Source: CAYMGM01 sp964390005 (GTDB lineage Bacteria > Pseudomonadota > Alphaproteobacteria > UBA9219). Taken from it: DNA of 64,000 nt. The notes beneath the pieces were generated by a model. It saw only the letters and a list, made by a program, of their open reading frames with translations, made no database searches and was not told the origin of the DNA. The stretch spans positions 1-64,000 of the forward strand of contig CAYMGM010000006.1 of NCBI GenBank assembly GCA_964390005.1, in the 5' to 3' direction. Of this stretch, positions 25,479 to 32,472 are shown one piece after another. Position numbers and translations under genes: made by a program. Position 1 is the stretch's first letter. Each line of letters begins with the position of its first letter.

Positions 25479-26779
25479 TAATATCTATACATATCAGCTT
25501 TATAAGGCCCTTCGACCGCTACGCCGATATAATCGGCCTGACGCGGCGTCAAGCGCGTCAACGTCGCCCCTAATTTAGCCAAGTGCAGCCGCGCGACTTT
25601 TTCGTCCAGATACTTCGGCAACGTGTAAACGGCCTTTTCATAGCGCCCTTTGTTCTGCCACAGCTCGATCTGCGCCAGCGTCTGGTTGGTGAACGAGGCG
25701 CTCATCACAAAGCTGGGGTGCCCCATCGCACAGCCCAAATTGACAAGCCGCCCCTTGGCCAGAACAATCAAACGCTTCCCATCGGGGAAAACGACTTCGT
25801 CCACCTGCGGCTTCACTTCGTCCCAAACATAGTTTTGCAAGGCTTCGACCTGAATCTCGGAATCGAAATGCCCAATGTTACAAACGATGGCGCGATCTTT
25901 CATCGCGCGCATATGATCCAAGGTGATCACATCGACGTTACCCGTCGCCGTCACAAAAATATCGCCAAGCGGCGCGGCTTGATCCATCGTGACGACTTGA
26001 TAGCCTTCCATCAAGGCTTGCAACGCATTGATCGGATCGATTTCCGTGACCATGACGCGCGCGCCTGCGCTGCGCAAACTGGCCGCCGAGCCTTTGCCCA
26101 CATCGCCATAGCCGCAAACGACGGCGACCTTGCCCGCCATCATGACGTCAGTCGCACGGCGAATGCCATCTACCAGGCTTTCGCGGCAACCGTACAAATT
26201 ATCGAACTTGGACTTCGTCACGCTGTCATTGACGTTAAAAGCCGGGATTTTCAAAAGACCGCCGCGCATCATGTCATACAGGCGATGCACGCCTGTCGTC
26301 GTTTCTTCCGACACGCCCCAAATGTTGGGCAGCAAGTCAGGGCGTTTTTCGTGAACATAGCGCGTCAAATCGCCGCCATCGTCCAGCAAAAGATTGGGAC
26401 GCCACCCGGCAGGGCCTTCTAAGGTTTTATCAATGCAATGCCAATATTCTTCCTCGGTCTCGCCCTTCCACGCAAAGACCGGCACGCCGCGCGCTGCAAT
26501 GGCCGCCGCCGCATGGTCCTGCGTCGAAAAGATGTTGCACGACGACCAGCGCACGCTGGCCCCCAAGGCCAACAAGGTTTCGATCAACACGGCGGTCTGA
26601 ATGGTCATGTGCAGACAGCCCGTGATCTGCGCGCCCGCCAGCGGTTTTTGATCGGCCAATTCGGCACGCAAAGCCATTAAACCCGGCATCTCGGTTTCGG
26701 CGATGGTGATCTCTTTTCGCCCCCAAGCGGCAAGCGAAATATCCTTAACTTGGCAATCGGCGGGCATATCGGCGCACAT
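25478..26779 (-). CDS. ahcY: Adenosylhomocysteinase
   Basis: The enzyme splits S-adenosylhomocysteine into adenosine and homocysteine using bound NAD, relieving product inhibition of methyltransferases. Family motifs are present: CLHMTIQTAVLIETL, SSCNIFSTQDHAAAA, the NAD-binding GYGDVGKG and the C-terminal KADMYRY with conserved Lys and Tyr. At 433 residues it is the short form, apparently lacking the insert of about 40 residues found in many bacterial enzymes. I looked for a SAH riboswitch in the 243-base leader and saw none. Confidence 0.97.
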   Translation of the reverse strand: MCADMPADCQVKDISLAAWGRKEITIAETEMPGLMALRAELADQKPLAGAQITGCLHMTIQTAVLIETLLALGASVRWSSCNIFSTQDHAAAAIAARGVPVFAWKGETEEEYWHCIDKTLEGPAGWRPNLLLDDGGDLTRYVHEKRPDLLPNIWGVSEETTTGVHRLYDMMRGGLLKIPAFNVNDSVTKSKFDNLYGCRESLVDGIRRATDVMMAGKVAVVCGYGDVGKGSAASLRSAGARVMVTEIDPINALQALMEGYQVVTMDQAAPLGDIFVTATGNVDVITLDHMRAMKDRAIVCNIGHFDSEIQVEALQNYVWDEVKPQVDEVVFPDGKRLIVLAKGRLVNLGCAMGHPSFVMSASFTNQTLAQIELWQNKGRYEKAVYTLPKYLDEKVARLHLAKLGATLTRLTPRQADYIGVAVEGPYKADMYRY

Positions 26780-27022
26780 GGTTAAACCTTTCGGATAAGG
26801 GAAAAAAGGAAGACAGAGCCTTGAAAAGGCGAGATTCCCGCTCGTTATCGCCTATAAAGCCCCAAAACGCAACAGACGAAGAGCCCCCCCCATACACGCG
26901 TCTGTGACCCCATATGGAGCAGATTCGTTTCCCCAAGTCCCCGTTGTTTTCTTCTCTTTATTTTCAATAGTTTCGTTTAAAATTCCTTTCTGTACCGCAG
27001 GGTTCGGAATTGGAATTTCCCA

Positions 27023-28063
27023 ATGTTTTCAATTTTAAAAACGCTTTTTTCGCCGCCAACGACGTCGCCGCTTCCCCAACTTGACGCTGATTTGCAGCCG
27101 ACAGACACCGCCTTGGTGCAGGCAGCTCTTTTCAACAGCCCGCACCAACAAGCCGCCTTTAAAAATCTGCGCATGGAATACTGTCAGCACATGGAGTACC
27201 CGTTTCTTGCGCACCTTCTTCCCTTCATGATCGCGGGCGGATTCAGTTTGGCTGTCTTAAAGAACGTGGCACCGGTGATTGAGCCCGTTCTCGCCCAAAT
27301 TCCCCTTCTCCCTGCAGGACTTGGGGGCTTGGCCACATGCAGCGCTATCGTAGGTTTGGTGGTGGCTCCCCTCCACTATCATTTCAAAGCCAAACGTCTT
27401 CAAAAGAGCTTTCAAATAGCTCAAGAAAAAGACTGTCAGAACAAAAAGGATTTTCGTACGGCTTCAAGAAAACTGCGCCAACAGCTTTTCCCGGATCTTG
27501 AGCCTTGGACGACAAACACTTTGATTGATGCGCGCAATAGCGTTTCGTATGCCATCATGGATGCGACGGCTGCGCAGAACCAAATGCGCAAACAGATCAA
27601 GGGGGCCCGCTTCAATATCGGGATAGCCGTTATCGGCGGTCTGTTACTTGGCGCTCAAGCACTTTTTGCCCTTCCTTTAACGGGCGCTTTAGCGTCGCTG
27701 GCCTCGGTGATCGCACCCGTCGGCTTCGGCCTTCTGGGCGGCCTCAACCTTTATGCCGCCCATCAAGAATCCCAAGTTTTTATGAAAGAACTGGAATGCG
27801 TTGACCTGAAACAGTTGGAATATGCGGCGGCCTTAAGAGACGCCTGCCAAAGGCAAGAGGAAGCGAACGAAAGAAAAGCGCAAATTGAAGCCAAAGCCAA
27901 GATGGTGGGCCAAGATCCCGTCAAACGCCCCTTGCTTGCCCAGTTGTTTAACGTTTTAGCGGCGCACCGTAACAAGGAAAACGCGGCGCAAGCACAACAG
28001 CTGGCGGCCAGCCGCGCGCCCCTTAAAGCAAGGCGTTGCCAACGCGCTGTATTGCTTTTTTGA
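27023..28063 (+). CDS. Unknown membrane protein with long cytoplasmic helices
   Basis: The 346-residue protein is not recognised. Hydrophobic segments lie near residues 62-80, 88-122 and 200-248 (rich in Gly, Ala and Leu). Long charged helical stretches follow at about 125-195 and 255-320, the latter ending in Gln/Ala-rich sequence. No signal peptide is clear. It starts shortly after the divergent ahcY leader and is followed by the ABC ATPase on the same strand, but the pairing may be accidental. Confidence 0.6.
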   Translation: MFSILKTLFSPPTTSPLPQLDADLQPTDTALVQAALFNSPHQQAAFKNLRMEYCQHMEYPFLAHLLPFMIAGGFSLAVLKNVAPVIEPVLAQIPLLPAGLGGLATCSAIVGLVVAPLHYHFKAKRLQKSFQIAQEKDCQNKKDFRTASRKLRQQLFPDLEPWTTNTLIDARNSVSYAIMDATAAQNQMRKQIKGARFNIGIAVIGGLLLGAQALFALPLTGALASLASVIAPVGFGLLGGLNLYAAHQESQVFMKELECVDLKQLEYAAALRDACQRQEEANERKAQIEAKAKMVGQDPVKRPLLAQLFNVLAAHRNKENAAQAQQLAASRAPLKARRCQRAVLLF

Positions 28064-28194
28064 AGATCGGCGGCCTCAACCGGCTTGAACCTCAAAACGA
28101 GGGCCTGTGCATAACTTTGTCTTTTCCCGGCGGCGCATTAATGTCATCTTTCAAGGGTCGCCTCCCTTGCCGCCACCTGGAATCAAAGATCGCT

Positions 28195-29238
28195 ATGTCT
28201 CTTGCCATGCCTGAAGATACACAAGCCCAAGCCGAACAAACCGATACCGCTTTGGCCCCGATCATGACGCCCGATTCGGCAGCAAGTGACGCGCCAAAGC
28301 CTGTATCAAAGCCAGCCGCCGACGACGCAATCACCATTGAAAAGCTGGTCAAACAATATGACGGCGCCGACGTCGAAGCGCTTCAAGGCGTTGATCTGCG
28401 GATCCCCAAAGGATGCATTTTCGGTCTTCTTGGCCCCAACGGTGCAGGCAAGTCGACGCTTATCAATATCCTGGCTGGTTTAACGCGCAAGACAGCAGGC
28501 TTTGCCGCGATCACGGGCTATGACGTCGATCTGTCGCCGCGCGCCGCCAAAATGTCAATTGGCGTGGTGCCGCAAGAACTTAATCTCGATTCGTTTTTCT
28601 CGGCCCGCGAATTGTTGGATTTCCAAGCTGGGCTTTACAATGTCCCGCCGTCGCAACGCCAAACGGATCATTTACTGGAAGTCTTTGATCTTAAGCTCCA
28701 AGCCAACGCATCGACCCGCGCCCTTTCGGGCGGCATGCGGCGGCGGCTTATGGTCGCCAAGGCGATGGTTCACCGCCCCAGTGTGTTGGTTTTAGATGAA
28801 CCGACGGCTGGCGTCGATGTCGAGCTGCGCCGTCATCTTTGGCACTATGTCCGCAAGCTCAACGAAGCTGGCACGACGATTTTGTTGACGACCCACTATT
28901 TGGAAGAAGCCGAAGCGCTGTGCGATCAAATCGCTATTTTGGATAAAGGCAACGTTGTCGCCTGCGACACCAAAGACAATTTGCTGCGCCGCCTTGACCG
29001 CAAACAAGTCTCGATCACGGTCGATCGCGATTTGCCCGAAGTGCCCGGCAACCTCAAAGGCATGGGCTGGCAGCAAACGGGTCCGCGCCGCTTGACGCTG
29101 ACCTATCGCCCCAGCCAAAGCACAATTGGGCGTATTTTACTGGCCGTTCAAGTCAACGGTCTTGTCATCACCGATCTTTCGACCGAAGAATCGGATTTGG
29201 AAGACGTGTTTTTGCTTTTGACGAGCCAGAAGGCTTAA
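28195..29238 (+). CDS. ABC transporter ATPase, orphan ABC-2-type
   Basis: The 347-residue ATPase has Walker A GPNGAGKST, signature ALSGGMRRRL, Walker B VLVLDEPTAGVD and the switch His in LLTTHYLEEAEALCD. The DrrA/YadG-like domain is preceded by about 40 Ala/Pro/Asp-rich residues and followed by a C-terminal domain. The partner permease expected in the next gene is missing: the downstream gene is secF on the other strand. The start codon is uncertain; ATG at 28141 or 28207 is also possible. Confidence 0.88.
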   Translation: MSLAMPEDTQAQAEQTDTALAPIMTPDSAASDAPKPVSKPAADDAITIEKLVKQYDGADVEALQGVDLRIPKGCIFGLLGPNGAGKSTLINILAGLTRKTAGFAAITGYDVDLSPRAAKMSIGVVPQELNLDSFFSARELLDFQAGLYNVPPSQRQTDHLLEVFDLKLQANASTRALSGGMRRRLMVAKAMVHRPSVLVLDEPTAGVDVELRRHLWHYVRKLNEAGTTILLTTHYLEEAEALCDQIAILDKGNVVACDTKDNLLRRLDRKQVSITVDRDLPEVPGNLKGMGWQQTGPRRLTLTYRPSQSTIGRILLAVQVNGLVITDLSTEESDLEDVFLLLTSQKA

Positions 29239-30146
29239 GCCTTTTTTTCGATCCGGCGCAGCGGCGGCATATAGATCAAAAGCGCCGCGGCAACATAGAT
29301 CGACGAATACGTCCCGACCAAAATGCCCCATGTCAACGCCAGCGAGAAATTGATCAGCGTCGGCCCGCCCATGACCACCAGCGGCAACAAGGCCAACAGC
29401 GTCGTCCCGGCGGTTGTCAGCGTACGCGACAAGGTTTCATTGACCGATGCATTCACGATGGCCCGCAAATCGTTGGCTTTTTGACGGCGTAAGGTTTCGC
29501 GGATACGGTCGAAAACGACAACGGTGTCGTTGATCGAATAGCCAGCCAACGTCAAAAGTGCCGCGATAGCTGTCAGATTAAAGTCCAAGTGCAAAACGGA
29601 ATAAAGCCCGACGGTTACAAAAACGTCATGCAATGTCGCGACAAAGGCGGCCACGCCAAATTGCCATTCAAACCGCAAGGCGACATAAGCGGCAATCGCC
29701 AAAATGGCAAAGAAAGTGGCCATCAAACCAGCGTGCAAAAGCTCGCCCCCGACGGTTGGCCCCACGACTTCGACGCGGCGATATTCATAGCTATCGCCCA
29801 TCTTTTCGCGCACGCGCTGAATGGCTTTTTGTTGAGCCGTTTCGTCGCCTTCTTGCCGCTGAATGCGAATCAAAACAGACGACGGCCCCCCAAAGCTTTG
29901 CAAGGCAACCTCGCCAAGCTTCAAGGTTTCCAATTCGCTTCGCAAAGCGGCGACATCAATAGCTTGCTGCGCTTTGGCTTCGATCAAAATGCCGCCTTTG
30001 AAGTCGATGCCCAAGTTGAGGCCATTGACAAACAGGGCAACAACCGTAATCGCCATCAAAAGAAGGGTCGTGCCAAACGCAATCCAACGCTTGGAGACAA
30101 AATCGATCTTGGTGTCATGCGGAATAAAGTGAAGGGGGCGAAACAT
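29235..30146 (-). CDS. secF: Protein translocase subunit SecF
   Basis: The 303-residue protein has six membrane helices, the periplasmic domain after helix 1 (LNLGIDFKGGILIEAK) and the family motif LTLAGYSINDTVVVFDRIRE. SecDF uses the proton gradient to help finish protein export. secD normally lies directly upstream but is not here, so the pair is split. The 3' end overlaps the convergent ABC gene by four bases. Confidence 0.95.
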   Translation of the reverse strand: MFRPLHFIPHDTKIDFVSKRWIAFGTTLLLMAITVVALFVNGLNLGIDFKGGILIEAKAQQAIDVAALRSELETLKLGEVALQSFGGPSSVLIRIQRQEGDETAQQKAIQRVREKMGDSYEYRRVEVVGPTVGGELLHAGLMATFFAILAIAAYVALRFEWQFGVAAFVATLHDVFVTVGLYSVLHLDFNLTAIAALLTLAGYSINDTVVVFDRIRETLRRQKANDLRAIVNASVNETLSRTLTTAGTTLLALLPLVVMGGPTLINFSLALTWGILVGTYSSIYVAAALLIYMPPLRRIEKKA

Positions 30147-30288
30147 CGAAACCTCGGTTTGTTAAAGCCCCCTCTGTGTAAACGCCTTGCCTTCCCCTGT
30201 CCAGTCCCGCGTCGCATGGATAAGGCAAAAGGCATTTTCCATGTTTCATCAACCTGTTATATTAACTTAACAGAAAAAGGATCTTGTC

Positions 30289-31185
30289 ATGATCAAAAGC
30301 GTACATTTTGCCTCTGTCGAGCCAGGCCCGCGCCTTTTGGTGACCGGGGCGGTCCATGGCGATGAAATCTGTGGTCCTGCCGCCATCAAACGAGTCATAG
30401 GGGCGCTAGAGACCGGCGCGATTCTTTTAAAAAAGGGCTCTGTAACCTTTGTCCCGGTCTGCAACCCGCAGGCCTATGCCAAAGGCGTTCGTTTTATCGA
30501 ACGCAACCTTAATCGCTTTTTGGTGCCACAAACCGCCCCCGATTGCTACGAGGCGCGCCTTGGCAATTTGCTGTGCCCCCTTTTAGAACAATGCGACGTT
30601 CTTTTAGATTTGCATTCGGACCCGTCAGGAAACGTTCCTTTTGTCTTCGTCGGCGCGTTTGACCGCACGGAAGAAGTCGCCTTTGCGGCAAGTCTGGGGG
30701 CAAAGCATCTTGTGGCTGGCTGGGCTGAAACCTATGCGCGCATGGGGCGCTGCGTGCAAGACAAGCCTTCGGATGAATCGACGGGAACGACAGAATATGC
30801 CCGCCGTTTTGGGGCCAAAACCGTCACGCTGGAATGCGGCCAGCACCAAGACCCGGCGGCACAGCAAGTCGCTTATCATGCCATTTTGCGCGCCCTGGCC
30901 TCTCTTGATCTGACGGATCCGCCAAGTCTTCCGCCTGTCGCACCGCCGGATCATATCGCAATCAGCCATGTCTTTTACAAAGACGCGCCAGGCTTTTTTG
31001 CGCGGCCACTTCCAACCTTTGCGCCTGTTCACCAAGGTGAAATCTTGGCCCGTTACGATAAGGGCGGCGACATCACAGCGCCCTTTGACGGCGTCGCGAT
31101 GATGGCAAGCCCCAACGCCCCCGTTGGCACCGAGTGGTTTTATCTAGGTAAGGTCTGCGGGGTGGCCCCGCAGCCATCTGTTTAG
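30289..31185 (+). CDS. Succinylglutamate desuccinylase/aspartoacylase-like hydrolase
   Basis: The 298-residue M14-family protein has the zinc-binding GAVHGDEICGP (His23, Glu26) and the third ligand in LLDLHS (His109), with ERNLNR between them for substrate carboxylate binding. Glu199 in TLECGQH may be the catalytic base. AstE and aspartoacylase remove acyl groups from amino acids, and the exact substrate is unknown. It is not part of an arginine-degradation cluster here. Confidence 0.85.
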   Translation: MIKSVHFASVEPGPRLLVTGAVHGDEICGPAAIKRVIGALETGAILLKKGSVTFVPVCNPQAYAKGVRFIERNLNRFLVPQTAPDCYEARLGNLLCPLLEQCDVLLDLHSDPSGNVPFVFVGAFDRTEEVAFAASLGAKHLVAGWAETYARMGRCVQDKPSDESTGTTEYARRFGAKTVTLECGQHQDPAAQQVAYHAILRALASLDLTDPPSLPPVAPPDHIAISHVFYKDAPGFFARPLPTFAPVHQGEILARYDKGGDITAPFDGVAMMASPNAPVGTEWFYLGKVCGVAPQPSV

Positions 31186-31233
31186 GGCTCATCGACTTCG
31201 TTAAGGTTGGCACCTGCTTGCTTGATACGACGG

Positions 31234-31785
31234 CTATCGCCAAAGCTTTTCAAAACGCGCCGGGTTTGCCGCCGTATACATGACCGTATGTTGAATGTTT
31301 CTGTGTCCAAGATAATCCTGAATTAAGCGTGTATCTGCCCCTTGATCGACCAAAGCAAAGCCGCAGGCATGGCGAAGCATGTGAGGATGTGTAGGCAGAG
31401 GCAAGCCAGCCCTTTCGCCATAATGGCGAATAAACACATAGGCGGTTTTCCGGCTTAAAGGCCCACGTCGTTCGCTCACGAAAAAAGCGTTGGAATCCAG
31501 TTTCATCTTTTCCCGGTCTGCTAGCCAAGACTTAATAGCCAACAACTCGTCTGCCCGCAAAGGGTGCATGGTCGACAGGCCTTTTTTAAGACGCGCAACA
31601 TAAAGAACGCGACCTTCTATGTCCACTTGGGACAAAACCAGACCACAGGCTTCGGACACCCGCAGGCCGTGGCGGAACATAAGAAGAAGGAAGCATCGAT
31701 CTCTGGCTTCATGACGCGCGCCCTTGGTCGCAGCCAAAAGTTTTTTAACCTCGTGGCCAGTGAGGTGTTTTCGTTCTTGCATCAT
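31234..31785 (-). CDS. FimB/FimE-sized tyrosine recombinase
   Basis: The 183-residue protein is a tyrosine recombinase reduced to the catalytic domain. The catalytic set is complete: Arg42 (FRHGLRVSEAC), Lys67/68, His135 and Arg138 (HMLRH), His161 (LGHRNIQ) and the nucleophile Tyr170. Full integrases have an extra N-terminal core-binding domain; FimB and FimE of E. coli are this short and invert a nearby promoter element. The start codon lies in a copy of ATTAGACAAAAT, also found in the recombination-like sites upstream, so the gene may be autoregulated. No Shine-Dalgarno sequence is evident. Confidence 0.9.
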   Translation of the reverse strand: MMQERKHLTGHEVKKLLAATKGARHEARDRCFLLLMFRHGLRVSEACGLVLSQVDIEGRVLYVARLKKGLSTMHPLRADELLAIKSWLADREKMKLDSNAFFVSERRGPLSRKTAYVFIRHYGERAGLPLPTHPHMLRHACGFALVDQGADTRLIQDYLGHRNIQHTVMYTAANPARFEKLWR

Positions 31786-31795
31786 TTTGTCTAAT
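31784..31795 (-). repeat. Third copy of the ATTAGACAAAAT half-site at the recombinase start
   Basis: On the minus strand ATTAGACAAAAT ends one base into the recombinase start codon (ATG at 31785). The same 12 bases occur on the minus strand at 31869-31880. It could be a recombinase-binding site used for autoregulation. Confidence 0.6.
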
Positions 31796-31833
31796 GTCTA
31801 GGTATAGAAAAACCGGAAACCGATCATGAATCC

Positions 31834-31852
31834 AGCCTTGTCTTTCAAGGCT
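31834..31852. repeat. Seven-bp hairpin beside recombination site 1
   Basis: AGCCTTG-TCTTT-CAAGGCT is a perfect inverted repeat two bases to the left of site 1. It is not followed by a T run, so it is unlikely to be an intrinsic terminator. Confidence 0.45.
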
Positions 31853-31853
31853 T

Positions 31854-31878
31854 TAGACAAAATATGATATTTTGTCTA
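31854..31878. repeat. Putative recombination site 1 (perfect palindrome)
   Basis: A perfect 12-bp inverted repeat, TAGACAAAATAT and its complement, flanks a single G. Read as a tyrosine-recombinase site it gives two 9-bp arms (TAGACAAAA / TTTTGTCTA) around a 7-bp core TATGATA. Confidence 0.75.
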
Positions 31879-31880
31879 AT

Positions 31881-31896
31881 CATGGCGGGGCCTTCT
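31881..31896 (-). promoter_or_regulatory. Relocatable ribosome-binding site and ATG inside the invertible segment
   Basis: On the minus strand AGAAGG (31896-31891) is followed, after seven bases, by ATG (31883-31881). In the present orientation translation would read MIRQNIIFCLKP and stop after 12 codons. After inversion it would read MIRQNIILCLVLFF and continue into the gene ending at 32336. Confidence 0.72.
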
Positions 31897-32029
31897 ACAA
31901 AGAAAAAACGGGGAAAACGACACATTCATCTTTTGTTAGATTGGCACAACAATTTTGCGATGCAAAGAGAGAATGTATGTTTTTCTAAGGTTCAGCAAGG
32001 CTTCTGAGACAAGGCACAAAAAGGAAGAC

Positions 32030-32054
32030 TAGACAAAATATCATATTATGCCTT
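32030..32054. repeat. Putative recombination site 2
   Basis: TAGACAAAATATCATATT (32030-32047) is identical to the minus strand of site 1. The left arm and core are exact; the right arm (TTATGCCTT) matches six of nine positions. The site lies inside the signal-peptide coding frame of the gene to its right, so the arm decay may be imposed by coding sequence. Confidence 0.7.
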
Positions 32055-32336
32055 GTGTTGTTTTTCCCCTTTCTTTTCGCCACATCGGCCATAGCTGCCG
32101 AGGTGGCCGTACAAACCTCACAGCCTGTGGTCCAAGGCGGACTTGCCTGCTTCACAATCACACCAGAAAGCAACAAAAGGGCGGCTATCGAAGGTCTATC
32201 CTGTGATGCCCTTTGCGGCCAACATAACGCAGCTTGCTCTGGCGTCACGAGCGGCGCCCTGAATCCGCCGACGCGATGTGAAGACCCGTCACCACCCGAT
32301 TTTGCCGTCTGTCGCTGCTGCAAGGTCAAATCTTGA
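32055..32336 (+). CDS. Small secreted Cys-rich protein, start codon supplied by inversion
   Basis: In the sequenced orientation the frame has no ATG: it opens after TAA at 31986 and could start only at GTG 32055 or CTG 32004, without a convincing ribosome-binding site. The reading frame across site 2 nevertheless encodes a good signal peptide (QNIILCLVLFFPFLFATSAIAA). After inversion of the adjacent segment an ATG with AGAAGG would be joined in frame, giving a 103-residue precursor. The mature part of about 80 residues has eight cysteines (CDALCGQHNAAC and CRCC), suggesting disulfide cross-linking outside the cytoplasm. I do not recognise the family. A glycine-rich secreted protein gene follows on the same strand. 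Confidence 0.7.
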   Translation: MLFFPFLFATSAIAAEVAVQTSQPVVQGGLACFTITPESNKRAAIEGLSCDALCGQHNAACSGVTSGALNPPTRCEDPSPPDFAVCRCCKVKS

Positions 32337-32472
32337 AACACGGTGCACCCTTTTGGCTTGGCTCGTCTTCAGCGTCCTGCATTCCCCAACATTTTTGCGA
32401 CATCCCTCAAACAGGCGTGCGCCTTTCAAATGTGTGAAGCCAAACTCAGATAACTTTCTAACGAGGTTTTCT

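Larger units (their letters stand above)
31854..32054. mobile_element. Putative invertible DNA segment (phase switch), shown in the OFF orientation
   Basis: The segment is bounded by site 1 (31854-31878) and site 2 (32030-32054), which share 18 bases in inverted orientation, including identical cores TATGATA / TATCATA. It begins 69 bases from a FimB-type recombinase. Its minus strand carries a ribosome-binding site and ATG next to site 1. Inversion would fuse that ATG in frame to the downstream secreted-protein gene. About 150 bases lie between the sites; a promoter is expected there, but I could not identify one with confidence. Confidence 0.72.

Noticed and set aside
25583..26422. 279-residue plus-strand ORF opposite ahcY
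   Set aside because: It is antisense to a highly conserved enzyme and shows no domain or translation signal.
26780..27022. SAH or SAM riboswitch before ahcY
   Set aside because: No conserved core of the known SAH or SAM classes could be recognised in the leader.
31155..31173. CTGCGGGG-TGG-CCCCGCAG as a terminator
   Set aside because: The 8-bp stem is perfect but lies inside the last codons of the hydrolase gene and has no T run on either side.
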